Part shown: positions 1 through 9,500 of the stretch, in pieces
Numbering within the stretch: position 1 is the stretch's first letter
Layout of the letters: every line of letters starts with the position of its first letter
Origin: JACZSB01 sp965372015
GTDB taxonomy: Bacteria > Fidelibacterota > Marinisomatia > SCGC-AAA003-L08 > TS1B11
NCBI GenBank assembly: GCA_965372015.1
Contig: CBDVAP010000067.1
Span: 1 to 14,737, forward strand
Length of the DNA stretch: 14,737 nucleotides
Reading direction: 5' to 3'
Translations under genes and position numbers: made by a program
The notes under the pieces: model-generated
The model's input: only the letters and a program-made list of their open reading frames with translations
What the model was told of the DNA's origin: nothing
Database searches by the model: none

Positions 1-278
1 GACCAGCGCACCTGGGCGCCCAGCTCCACCAACGTTTCGATCAGTACGGCGGTCTGCACCGTCATATGGATACAGCCGGCAATGCGGGCGCCGCTCAGCG
101 GTTTGCTAGTACCGTATTTTTCCCTCAGGGCCATCAGGCCGGGCATTTCCTTCTCGGCCAGATCCATCTCTTTGCGACCGAAAGCGCCCAACTGAATGTC
201 GGCCACTTTGTAATCCGTGAATTTTTCCCCGCCTCCGTTACCGGAAACGGCCTTGCTTACTACTTCTTCAACCGTCAT
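1..278 (-). CDS. ahcY: S-adenosylhomocysteine hydrolase, N-terminal part (cut by window edge)
   Basis: Adenosylhomocysteinase reversibly splits S-adenosylhomocysteine into adenosine and homocysteine in the cytosol, relieving product inhibition of SAM-dependent methyltransferases and feeding the methionine cycle. Translating the minus strand from the ATG at 276-278 gives 92 codons. They contain the family signature [20 protein letters not shown], then [15 protein letters not shown], then [21 protein letters not shown] and ELGAQVRWS, which match the start of bacterial SAHH closely. The catalytic and NAD-binding regions lie beyond the left edge. The start is supported by GAGGAAG about eight bases upstream and by the normal distance to the DYKVAD motif. 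The gene follows the flavoprotein gene in the same direction with a 111-base gap that holds a strong inverted repeat, so it may have its own control. Confidence 0.96.
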   Translation of the reverse strand, partial: MTVEEVVSKAVSGNGGGEKFTDYKVADIQLGAFGRKEMDLAEKEMPGLMALREKYGTSKPLSGARIAGCIHMTVQTAVLIETLVELGAQVRW

Positions 279-335
279 GATGCTTCCTCAACTAGTGTTA
301 TTTCCTTAGCCTTAAAAGACTTGTAGTTTACTGTG

Positions 336-358
336 TTACATACCAGTTTGGCATGTAA
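336..358. promoter_or_regulatory. 10-bp inverted repeat upstream of ahcY (possible operator or hairpin)
   Basis: Half-sites TTACATACCA and TGGCATGTAA are separated by a 3-base spacer and pair at every position but one, which becomes a G-U pair in minus-strand RNA. The element lies 58-80 bases before the ahcY start. No T-run follows it on the minus strand, so a repressor or activator site is more likely than an intrinsic terminator. In some Proteobacteria ahcY is controlled by SAH-responsive repressors of the ArsR family; whether anything similar acts here is unknown. Confidence 0.45.
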
Positions 359-368
359 TAGCTAATTC

Positions 369-389
369 GGCAGCTGCCCGGAAAACCGG
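369..389 (-). other. Short overlapping dyads just after the flavoprotein stop codon
   Basis: Immediately after the TGA of the flavoprotein gene (minus strand) come CCGG-TTTT-CCGG and the perfect palindrome GGCAGCTGCC (369-378). They could form small GC-rich hairpins that slow transcription or protect the 3' end. There is no T-tract, so I do not call an intrinsic terminator. Confidence 0.25.
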
Positions 390-1499
390 TCAATCCCACA
401 GCTGGGCGATATACGGACCGAAGGCCAGGGCCGCCGTGAGACCGGGGCTGTCGATGCCCAGCAGGTTTACCCAGCCGGGGCAGCCGGCCGGGCCTTCCTC
501 CAGTACGTGGAAGTCATGGTGGAGTTCCCCGTCCACGAAAATATGGGGTCGCAGGCCGGACCAGTCCGCCGCCAATTGATAATCATCGATGGCCGGCCAA
601 TAGGGCCGCACCTGCCGCCTGAATTCCGCCTCCAGCCCGGGATCGACGGTGTAGTCCTCCACCGCTTCCGGCAGGTACCGGGCATCCGGCCCCAGGCTGA
701 CCTCCTGCTGCAGGTCCAACTTGATATGGATCCCCAGGCTGTTTGCTGTGGGCAGTGGATAGATCAGATGCTGAAACCGCCCCCGGGCGCCGCTGACCTT
801 GAAATACGACCCTTGGCAGTAGCGCAGCTCAAAGCCCCGCTTAGCATAATCGAAGCCCGCCGCCGTAGCCATCTCCAGCGCGCTCAGCCCCGCCGCATTC
901 ACCACCCGTTCACTGCTGACGGTAATCCCCTCTCCGGAGGAATCCTCCAGCGCTAATTCATAGCGGTTATCGGTGGGAGTCATGCTCACGAAACGGGTCT
1001 TTACCGCCAAATCACCGCCGGCCGCCTGGAACTCGCCCGCCAACCGGTGAACCAGGGCATCGGCCGAGAGCAAGCCGGTACCGGGACTATACAGGGCCGG
1101 TAACGGAGCCAGTTCGGGGTAGCGCCGGTGCAGCTCTCCGGCCTCCATGATCTCCAGGTTCCCGACACCATTGAGTTCGCCCTGGCGGTGGAGCTGCTCC
1201 AGTTCACCGATCGCATCGGGCTGAGACACGACATATTTGCCGCACAGGTTCAGCGGAAGATCATTGGCCTGCAGATAGGCGACCAGCTGTTCTCTTCCCT
1301 CGACACACAAGCGCGCTTTGAGCGAGTCGGGCGGATAGTAGAGACCGGCGTGCAACACCTCGCTATTACGGGAACTGATGCCTAACCCACAACCGGCTTC
1401 CCGCTCCACCACCAGGCACTGCCAACCGGCGGTGACCTGGAAGTGGTGAGCCACCGCCAACCCGATCACCCCGCCGCCAATGACTGTTAGATCAGGCAT
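390..1499 (-). CDS. FAD-dependent oxidoreductase, L-2-hydroxyglutarate dehydrogenase-like (DAO family)
   Basis: A flavoprotein of the D-amino-acid-oxidase/glycerol-3-phosphate-dehydrogenase superfamily, closest by motif to L-2-hydroxyglutarate dehydrogenase (L2HGDH/LhgO), which oxidises L-2-hydroxyglutarate to 2-oxoglutarate. Residues 6-13 (VIGGGVIG) are the Rossmann dinucleotide motif and Glu32 in LVVERE is the expected ribose-binding acid. Residues 42-55 (SSRNSEVLHAGLYY), followed by SLKARLCVEG, are the conserved L2HGDH block carrying the flavin-site His. The C-terminus NLLGIDSPGLTAALAFG (residues 345-361) is the usual closing FAD motif. At 369 residues it is somewhat shorter than LhgO (about 420), a length common among bacterial relatives. 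Its ATG overlaps the stop of the upstream secernin-like gene (ATGCCTGA), implying translational coupling. The true substrate may be another 2-hydroxy acid. Confidence 0.85.
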   Translation of the reverse strand: MPDLTVIGGGVIGLAVAHHFQVTAGWQCLVVEREAGCGLGISSRNSEVLHAGLYYPPDSLKARLCVEGREQLVAYLQANDLPLNLCGKYVVSQPDAIGELEQLHRQGELNGVGNLEIMEAGELHRRYPELAPLPALYSPGTGLLSADALVHRLAGEFQAAGGDLAVKTRFVSMTPTDNRYELALEDSSGEGITVSSERVVNAAGLSALEMATAAGFDYAKRGFELRYCQGSYFKVSGARGRFQHLIYPLPTANSLGIHIKLDLQQEVSLGPDARYLPEAVEDYTVDPGLEAEFRRQVRPYWPAIDDYQLAADWSGLRPHIFVDGELHHDFHVLEEGPAGCPGWVNLLGIDSPGLTAALAFGPYIAQLWD

Positions 1500-2805
1500 C
1501 GGCCGGACCCGGGAATTTCAATCCGTCGCGGCGGTTCTGACGTTTCCAGAACAGCGAAAACGGTCGCAGGGTCAGCCAACCGGGCCGGCGAGCTGTAATC
1601 TGCTCACGCCATTCCCGTTCCCATATCAATGTCCGTTGCTGCAGCTGCCAACGCAGGTCGGTCAATGCGCTGCCTTTATGGCCCAGGACATCCAAAACTA
1701 TCTCCTTCTCCAGCTCATCCCGCTCTAGCAGGTATTTTTCATCGATACGGCCGGCGAGCAGTAAGGCCCGGTGGAACAATTCCTGGCGCCACCACAGGCT
1801 GCCGTCGTGGTAGTGTGACAGATCTTCACCCTCCAGGCCGCTTTCCAACGGCTGGCCAAAGTGGATCGGCTTGAACACCGCCAGGTCCGGAGCGGCGGCG
1901 GCGGTGAAGAAAAAATCGTGGCGGGAAGATGTCAAGCGGGCCACCATGGAGCCGGTGGTCTGGGATTGATATTTTCGGTGGGCATGCCGGGCTACGTCCT
2001 GCCGTGAGCGCTGGCGGGGGTGGTTCCCGGTCCGTCGGCGCACCAACCTCATCATTTCCAATAATGGTACCCGTTGATCCACCGCTCCCAGCACTGCCAG
2101 CAGATTTGAGCGTTGCCTGCCGTCGGCGTCGAAATGCCCGCCCCGCCGCCGGAAACAGCGCCGGAAGTCCAGCTCTTCTCCTTCACCCAGCCAGCCCTGG
2201 TGCCGGGCATATTCGGGACAGGCGTAGGAATGCCGGTCGATCTGGCCGCCGATGGTGATATCGCTGGATAAAGCCGCCACGGTTTTAATCCGCTGCGCGG
2301 CCCAGTGCCGGCCAGCCGTCTCCAGTTGCCATACCTCCTTGGCGTCCGCGATTAGAAAACCGCTGTCGCAGCCCAGCGGCAAGCCGGGTGTCCCGGCCCA
2401 GCCTCCCTGGCCGTGTATCGGCAGCAACGAGGTGATCACCTCCAGGGCCTCAGGGGCATTGCGGCCTCGCTCCAGCCCCAACCGGACCAGGTCCATCCCG
2501 ATCAGGCCCGGTTCGCTTTCATAATCGCGGGTATTCAGCGGTTCACAGCCGATCACCACCCCCTGGTCATTGGCGCCCATTTCGCCGCCCCAGGCCCACC
2601 ACGGCCTGCTGACCACCACCCCGTAACGCCGTCGCTCCTGGGCAATGGTGAGGTGGGTGCAGTGAAGCACCGATTCGGCATCGCGTTTTACCGGCGGCAA
2701 CGTCACTACCAGCTGGCATTCACCCGGCAGGCGGTTGCTGTTCTTGGCAAAATAAATCGCACCGTCCGGGCTGGCATCGGGACCTATGATCATGGTGCTG
2801 GACAT
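1492..2805 (-). CDS. Secernin/peptidase C69-family Ntn-hydrolase homologue with Ser at the nucleophile position
   Basis: This 437-residue protein resembles secernins and bacterial C69 dipeptidases, N-terminal-nucleophile hydrolases that use a Cys exposed by removal of Met or a propeptide. Visible family blocks are DASPDGAIYFAKNSNR (residues 10-25), SRPWWAWGGEMGANDQGVVIG (66-86), LIGMDLVRLGLER (101-113), HGQGGW (131-136), SGFLIADAKEVWQLETAGRHW (148-168), QTTGSMVA (282-289) and AVFKPIHFG (309-317). Aligned without gaps to bacterial relatives that begin C-D-T-M-V-A, the nucleophile Cys falls on Ser2 here (codon TCC, one base from Cys TGC). It might therefore be an Ntn-Ser enzyme, an inactive homologue, or contain a base error. 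Residues 213-275 are Arg-rich and less conserved, but the frame stays intact. It overlaps the flavoprotein gene by 8 bases, so the two are probably co-translated. A short dyad (2809-2822) covers the weak ribosome-binding AGG. Confidence 0.85.
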   Translation of the reverse strand: MSSTMIIGPDASPDGAIYFAKNSNRLPGECQLVVTLPPVKRDAESVLHCTHLTIAQERRRYGVVVSRPWWAWGGEMGANDQGVVIGCEPLNTRDYESEPGLIGMDLVRLGLERGRNAPEALEVITSLLPIHGQGGWAGTPGLPLGCDSGFLIADAKEVWQLETAGRHWAAQRIKTVAALSSDITIGGQIDRHSYACPEYARHQGWLGEGEELDFRRCFRRRGGHFDADGRQRSNLLAVLGAVDQRVPLLEMMRLVRRRTGNHPRQRSRQDVARHAHRKYQSQTTGSMVARLTSSRHDFFFTAAAAPDLAVFKPIHFGQPLESGLEGEDLSHYHDGSLWWRQELFHRALLLAGRIDEKYLLERDELEKEIVLDVLGHKGSALTDLRWQLQQRTLIWEREWREQITARRPGWLTLRPFSLFWKRQNRRDGLKFPGPADA

Positions 2806-2808
2806 GGG

Positions 2809-2822
2809 GCCTAAAGCTAGGC
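2809..2822 (-). promoter_or_regulatory. Small dyad over the ribosome-binding region of the secernin-like gene
   Basis: GCCTA and TAGGC, 4 bases apart, form a 5-bp inverted repeat directly before the ATG at 2803-2805. On the mRNA the only Shine-Dalgarno-like AGG lies in its 3' arm, so the stem could reduce initiation. It is short and may be chance. The rest of the 95-base gap up to 2900 shows no clear terminator or promoter. Confidence 0.2.
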
Positions 2823-2900
2823 GTTCACAAGCCCGGACACCTATTATTTTCTATGCGTGAGGGTCGCGGTGGAGGGACTGTGGATAAAGTATAACCGCTC

Positions 2901-3500
2901 TTAGATGCTCTGGCGGATTTCCTCCAGCTTGGCCGCCAGATCATAACGGCCCTGGAGGATAGTCACGTCGGCATCGTAGGTCGGGTCGAGCCGCTGCACC
3001 CAAACCAGGGAAGAATCAAACTTCCCCCAACCGTAATAGCCGGTGGCGATCGCCAGTGTCAGGTGGTCGAAGTATATGTTGGTATCGTGCTGAAAAACCC
3101 AATTCGGGGTTCGATCAAGAGCTGTCCTGCCATTGGTGACCGCATCTTCGAACTCCCCCAGGGCCAGTTTAGAGAATGCCAGCCCCGCCAGGATTTCGGT
3201 CCCCACCACGGTAGTGTCACCCTTGGCCTCGCCGGTTATGAAATGGCCGGCACTGGTATCGGCGCTGCCCAATTTGGCATAGGCCCATCCCAAGCCGTTA
3301 AACGCATCAGCGAAGGTGGGATCGATTAAGGCTCCCTCCTCAAATTGAGGGATGGCCCCCCGATAGTCCAACTCGGCCATTAGCTCCCAGCCGTGTTCCA
3401 CGTAATCCGGCGATTCCGGTTCAATCCGGTCCCGGCAACTAAAGGTTAGCGCCAATAACAGGCCGGCACTCCATAGCAATACTTGGTTGGTGTGATTCAT
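2901..3500 (-). CDS. Tetratricopeptide-repeat lipoprotein
   Basis: This 199-residue protein has a lipoprotein-like signal peptide: a hydrophobic stretch LLWSAGLLLALTF followed by Ser21-Cys22, the likely lipidation site. The residues before the Cys (T-F-S) are off the strict lipobox, so anchoring is probable but not certain. The mature part holds helical TPR-like units at about residues 33-66 (with the typical G-A-I-x-x-F-x-x-A-x-x-x-D-P pattern), 67-99 (AFNGLGWAYAKLGSA) and 101-134 (AGLAFSKLALGEFEDAVTNGRTAL), with a degenerate fourth at about 144-175. TPRs mediate protein-protein contacts, so it may be an envelope partner of its neighbour. The gene starts 4 bases after the stop of the giant Ig-like gene, with its Shine-Dalgarno sequence lying over that stop, so the two are almost certainly expressed together. 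No specific function can be assigned. Confidence 0.82.
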   Translation of the reverse strand: MNHTNQVLLWSAGLLLALTFSCRDRIEPESPDYVEHGWELMAELDYRGAIPQFEEGALIDPTFADAFNGLGWAYAKLGSADTSAGHFITGEAKGDTTVVGTEILAGLAFSKLALGEFEDAVTNGRTALDRTPNWVFQHDTNIYFDHLTLAIATGYYGWGKFDSSLVWVQRLDPTYDADVTILQGRYDLAAKLEEIRQSI

Positions 3501-3504
3501 CGGC

Positions 3505-3511
3505 TCACCTT
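3505..3511 (-). promoter_or_regulatory. Shine-Dalgarno AAGGTGA overlapping the giant gene's stop codon
   Basis: On the minus strand AAGGTGA ends 4 bases before the ATG of the TPR lipoprotein, and its last three bases are the TGA stop of the giant gene. Ribosomes ending the long gene would be placed to reinitiate on the lipoprotein, which fits translational coupling. Confidence 0.6.
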
Positions 3512-6500
3512 ACCAGCAACATTTTCTTGATTTCCACATGGCCCGCTCCGGTCGATAAGCGCACGAAATAAACACCACTGGCTACGTTAGCGCCCCGCCG
3601 GTCGATCCCCCGCCAGACCAGCTCATAGCGCCCCGCCTGAGTCACCCCGTTATGCAGTGTGCGCACCTCCTGCCCCAGCAGGTTATAGATGATCACCGAG
3701 GCCCGTTGTTCGGGGCCCTCCTGAAAGCCCAGGTCAAAAACGATCCTGGTGCTGGGATTGAAGGGGTTGGGGTAATTATGGTGCAGACTGGTGGTCTGCG
3801 GCACAAAGATCGTCCGGGGTCCCAGCCGGAAATTGCCCGCTCGCTTGCTCCAGGCCACCACCATATTGCCCTCGTCCACCGTAGGCAGCTCCTCCCATCC
3901 GCCGCCGGGTGCCAGCCGGTATACGGCCTGAGCCTTTTTCCCCTTGGCCAGCAGAGGATCCTGCTGCAGGGGCTGCATCAAAATCTTCACCGGCACAGCA
4001 AATTCCAGTCCGCTGTAGGCCAAACGATAGGAGCCCCGGCCCTTCTCCCGAGACAGGAAATTACGGGAGTCCGCCACTATCAGGAACAGATCGTTCTTTA
4101 CCGAGGCAACGGGTCCCTGGACTAAGAACCGCTTGTCCAGGCTATGGGCCCCCCACGACTGGTCCCGTTTGGCCAGCGCAATGGCAATGCTGTCAGTGAT
4201 GGTGGAATCACCGGCGGCGCTGTGCCCGGTCACCTCCACATCCAGGGTACCGGCAGCCAGCAGTTTGTGATTCACCAAATAGCTATAGTCGAAGGTATCG
4301 ATCCGGCTGGGAATAATGGGTACACTGTCGGCCTTGACGGTAAAGCTGTTGGCCATGCCCAGGGTATCGGTGATAAAAATCTGCACGTAGGCCGGCAGGG
4401 CGCTGTTCTGCACCACCGCTATCGTCGGCGCCGGCCGGGAGATGATCCGTACGCCATCATCAGTAAACACTGTGTCGGATACATTCCCGGCCCGGTCGGT
4501 GGCCCGCGCCATGAGCCAGTACCAGGCTTTCAAGTCCAGCGATAGGCCGGTGGCTGTAAAGGTGGTGTCTGTGCCGATACTTGTCCAACCCACCACGTCC
4601 GTATCCCCCTGGGTCGAACCGATGGCATATTGGTACGACGCGATCCCCGAGGCGTCGTCTGTAAAGCCGTCGAAGCTGCCGGCCAGGGAGGTGGTCGATT
4701 GGGTGGAGTCTATATCCACGGTATCTAGGCTGTCCTGCAGCACTGCGCCGGCGCTATTGGGTGCCACGGTATCGTACATCACACTCTTTATAGTCGTGGA
4801 ATCCGGATTACCCGCCTCATCAAGGATGATGAAATCCAACGTATAAGTGGTTCCCTGCACCAGGGTGGGGGCATTCACCAGCACAGTATCATGGGTCCCG
4901 GCTGCCAGTTCGGTGGTTGTAAGTACCTGCACGTGCGGCGTGTTGTCCACCGGCCCGCTCTCCCGGGTCCAGGTCACGGAGCCGCTGTCAATGGCCGCCG
5001 GCAAATTATAGGTGACGCTCGTCGTCCGGCGAAAACCCCCCGAATCCGGTTCAGTAACGGTGATCTCAGGAAGCGTATTGTCGACCAATAGGGTGTTAAT
5101 ATGCCCCGATATGGGCACCATGGCGTTGTCGGCCAGGTCCGTGCCCGCTATCGTGACGGTCACAAACCCATCGTTGCTGGCCGGTGCGGTGGTGGCGTAA
5201 GTCCAGATGGTGTCGGCGACGCCCATGATCATGGATACGCTGTCGGGTGCGCCGGGGCCGGCATAATCGATGGAAATCACCGGCCCGGGCGTGGTCTTGG
5301 CCGACTCGGTGAAAGTGGCCGTGATAATCAGGGGGTCACCCTGCTTCACCAGGGAATCGGAATAGGCCAGCACGTACCCCGGCGGCGTGTCATCGATGGT
5401 CAGGCTGGTATCGTTGGCGGTGCTGTCTGCGACCACTGCGTTCCCGGCCCGGTCATCCGCTGTGATGGTCACGGTCACTGTCCCGTCGTTGCTGTCCACT
5501 GAGGGGATGATCGCATCGTAGGTAAATATTGTGTCATCGACGGTTGCGGTCATGACGGTGGCCGCCACGCCGGTGGCCTGGTAGGCAAAGGCAATTTGAG
5601 GTGTGGCTATGGTCACCTCCGTGAAGGTGGCCGTGATGGTCACCGTATCCCCCGCGCTGGCCAGGGTGTCACTGTAGATCAGCACTACGGCCGGCGATAT
5701 CGTATCATAAGTGACGCCCAGGGTCTGAGCCGTATCGGCATTTCCGGCGGCATCCAGCGCCAGGAACTCCAGGGTGTAAGTCGCTCCCTGAACTAGTGCT
5801 GGAGCGTTGGCCAGCTCCCCGGAATGAGAACCGAGGGCTCGCTCCGCCGTAACTAGTAGCTGTACGTGCGGCGAGGCCCCATCGGCGGGTCCGCTCTCCC
5901 AGGTCCAGGTTACCTGCCCCGAATCGATGGTTTCGCTGATGGAATAGGTAACCTGCGAGTGGGACACATACTCACCTTCGAGCGGCGCCGAAGTATTAAT
6001 CGAAGGGCGCGTATTGTCCACTACCAGGGCATCATCGCCGGTAACCACCGCGGCTGTATTCCCGGCGTAATCCAGAGCAGCGATTGTCACGGTGGCAGGG
6101 CCGTCATTGCCGGTGGGGGTGGTGGCCTGGTAGGTCCAGATGGAGTCGTTGGCAGCCATCAACATGGCGACCAAAGAAATGTGGGGACCCGCCCCTGCAT
6201 AATCGACGGAAATAGTTGGCGTGGCCTGTACCGGCTCCGTGAACCGGGCTGTAATCGTAGTTACATCCGCCGCCTTGACCAATGAATCGGTATATGAGAG
6301 CACGTAGCCCGGAACGGTGTTATCTATCAGTAACGCCACCGTATTGGTCAAGCTATCCGGATCGAGAGCATTTCCAGCCACGTCATATCCCGTAACAGAA
6401 ACTGTCACATACCCGTCATTGCCGGCCAACACCACCACATCGTGGGTCCAGATGGCCGGGTCACCGGTAGCGGTCATGCCGGTAGCCGGTATTGTGTTGA

Positions 6501-9500
6501 CCGTGTATTCCAGGCCAATCTGGGGAGTGGCCGCGGCCGGCTCATTAAAAGTAACCGTCACAGTGACTGTTTCACCTTCCTTCGCCAAGGTATCACTGTA
6601 GGTCAGGGCCGCAGTGGGGACTATATTGTCGAAAGTAACGTTGGTACTGGTAATAGTGGCGGCTACGTTCCCGGCCCCGTCCTGGCCGGAGAAAGCGACC
6701 GAATAAACGCTGCCGCTAACCAAAGTTGGATCATTGGTCAGCGTGATAGCCGTATGGGCTCCTAAGTCCAGCTCGGTTCCGGTGAGAGGCTGGACGTGAG
6801 GCGCTCCAGGGTCCGTGGCGCCCCCGGTACGCGTCCAGGTAATTGTTCCGCTTAAAATATCTTCGCTGAGGGTGTAAGAAACATTTGTATTGAGTCGGTA
6901 ACTGGATGCAGCCGGAGCCACAGCGCTAATTACGGGCAGGGTGTTGTCCACCTCCAGGTCCGTCGCACCTGAGGCGATAGTAGCAGGGTTCCCGGCCAGG
7001 TCCTCACCGGTGATGGCCACGATGACGGTGCCGTCATTGCCCGCCGGGGTGGTAGCGTCATAGGTCCAAAGTGAACTGCTAGCCCCTGGATCCATTACAG
7101 CGGCAATTATATCGGGGCCTGCCCCAGCGTAAGCTATGTCAACGGCAGGCGTTGCGGCAGCCGGCTCTGAAAATGTGGCGGTTAAGGCTATGGGGTCCGT
7201 TTCCTTCACAAGTGTATCGGTATAGGTAAGGGCAATTGTGGGCGCCGTTAAATCGATGGTGAGCGCCAGAACCGGGGAAAGCCCGGAAGAATTCCCCGCC
7301 ACATCAGAGGTACGGGCCGAAACATTATAATTACCCTCGATTTGTGCGGAGGGCGTAAGATCAATAGTAGCCGCTGTCGCTGTACCAGTGACTACCTCAA
7401 CACCACTAAACTCAAGGGCAATAACATCTCCTACCAGCAGACCGTCAACATCGGTGATTTGGAAGGTAGGATTATTAACATTGGTGATTTCGTCGGTGTC
7501 GTCAATTCCGCTATCTGAGCCGGGCAGTAAATCCGGCTTCAAAGGGATGTCGGGGGGCGTGGTGTCAATTGTAAGGCTCAGTCCGCCGGATACCCCGGAG
7601 GTGTTGCCCGCCATGTCGGTGGTCGTAGCGGTGACGGTATAGGTAGCCTCGGGCACGGTGGAGGTAGTGATTGATATGCTGGCGCCGGCAGCAGTGCCGC
7701 TACCCTTCTCTATTCCGTCAAACCGCACGGAGACGTTGTCGTTCACCGTCACGCCGCTGACAGTGATAGTCGGGGCCGCAACATTAGTCAGATCATCAGT
7801 GTCGGAGGTGCCGGCATCTGACGCAGCATCCAGATCGGGAGTAGCGGGAGCAATCGGTGGAGTAGTATCGATGGTTACAGCCAATCCCGTAGAGGCCGAA
7901 GAGATGTTACCGGCTACATCGGTGGCTGTGGCAGTGACGGCATAGGCTCCATCAACTATAGCACCGCCGGGCGTAAGGATCACGGTGCCGCTGGTGGCAA
8001 TGTCGTTCGACTGGGAGACACCATCAAAATTCAGGTCGATCTCGTCGGAAACATTCACGCCGGATATATCAAACGTAGGGGTGTCGTCATTAGTCAGGTC
8101 ATCGGTGGACAGGGAGCCCGAATCAGACCCTGGTTGCATATCGGGCGTGCCGGGCGCATTTGGGGCCTGGGTGTCTATGACTATGCTAAGTGCCGTGGAT
8201 GCATTGGAGGTATTGCCGGCCGGATCGGTGGCCTCGGCCGTCACGGCGAAAGAGCCATCAATCTGTGCGAGGGAAGGCGCCAGGTCAATGCTGGTGCCGG
8301 CAGCGGTGCCGACAGCAACTGAAATGCCATCAAATAGTAGGGCAATTCTATCCCCACTGGTGACCCCACCGATGCTGTGAGTCGGAGTAGTTACATCGGT
8401 GATGTCGTCCGTATTACTTCGTCCTGAGTCATCGCCGATCAAGAGGTCGGGTTCAGACGGGGGTGCCGGGGGAGTGGTATCCAGGATCAACGCCAGGGCA
8501 CTGGAAGCTGCCGAGGTGTTTCCAGCCACATCGACGGCCTTGGCCGTAACACTGAGCGATCCGGGACCGAGCGGTGAAGTTGTTATAGTGGCAGTGGCCG
8601 CCGCAGCAATGATCCCTCCCGAGAACGCCGCATCGACCTCCACCAGAATGGAGTCGCCGGACACCACACCGGCAATATCAAAGGTCGGTGTGATATCGCT
8701 GGTGTTATCGTCGGTCGTGTATACACCGGTATCCGACCCCCCTTGAAGATCGGGGGCGCTGGGTGGAGTTGGGGCCGTTTTATCGATGGTAACGGAAAGG
8801 GCGGCCGAATATCCGGAATTATTGCCCGCTATATCCTGAGAACGGGCCGTTACCAGGTAGGTACCATCAGCCTGCGCACCGGCAGTAATAGTCGCGGTGG
8901 TACTGGATGCATCCTCAAAAGTCTCGGTCACTCCATCGAAAAAGAGGGTGATTCTATCGGTGGCCACCACGCTGGTAACCTCAAAGGTGGGCGTGTCATC
9001 GTTGGTGATATCGTCACTGTTTAACCTGCCGCTATCGGAAGCATCAATCAGGTCGGGCGTATCGGGGTCTCCGGGAGCAGAGGCGTCAATGGTTATATCC
9101 AAAGAGACGGATACGGGTGAAGTATTTCCGGCCGGGTCGGTCTGGGTGGCAATGACGGTATAATCGCCGTCCGTCTGGGTGCTGGCGGTCAAGTTGATGG
9201 TGGCCCCGGCGGCAATGCCGGTATCTACTTCCCCACCCCCGAACTGTAGAGATATAAGATTCGCCATACTCACACTGCCGATCTGGAAAGTAGGCGTGAC
9301 ATTGTTGGTGACATTATCGGCGGGTAAGATACCGGTATCGGTAGTCAAATCGGGAGCTGCCGGTGCCCCTGGAGCATTTGTATCAACGGTCAGGGACAAC
9401 GCCCCCGACAGGTTGGATACATTGCCGGCCCGGTCGGTGGATTTGGCGGTCATATCATAATCGGCTGATCCGAGTATGCTGGAGGTTCGCGATATGCTGC

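Noticed and set aside
1857..2175. Possible frameshift in the Arg-rich part of the secernin-like protein
   Set aside because: Family motifs (GWLGEGEELDF before it, QTTGSMVA and AVFKPIHFG after it) stay in one frame, so the segment is simply divergent.
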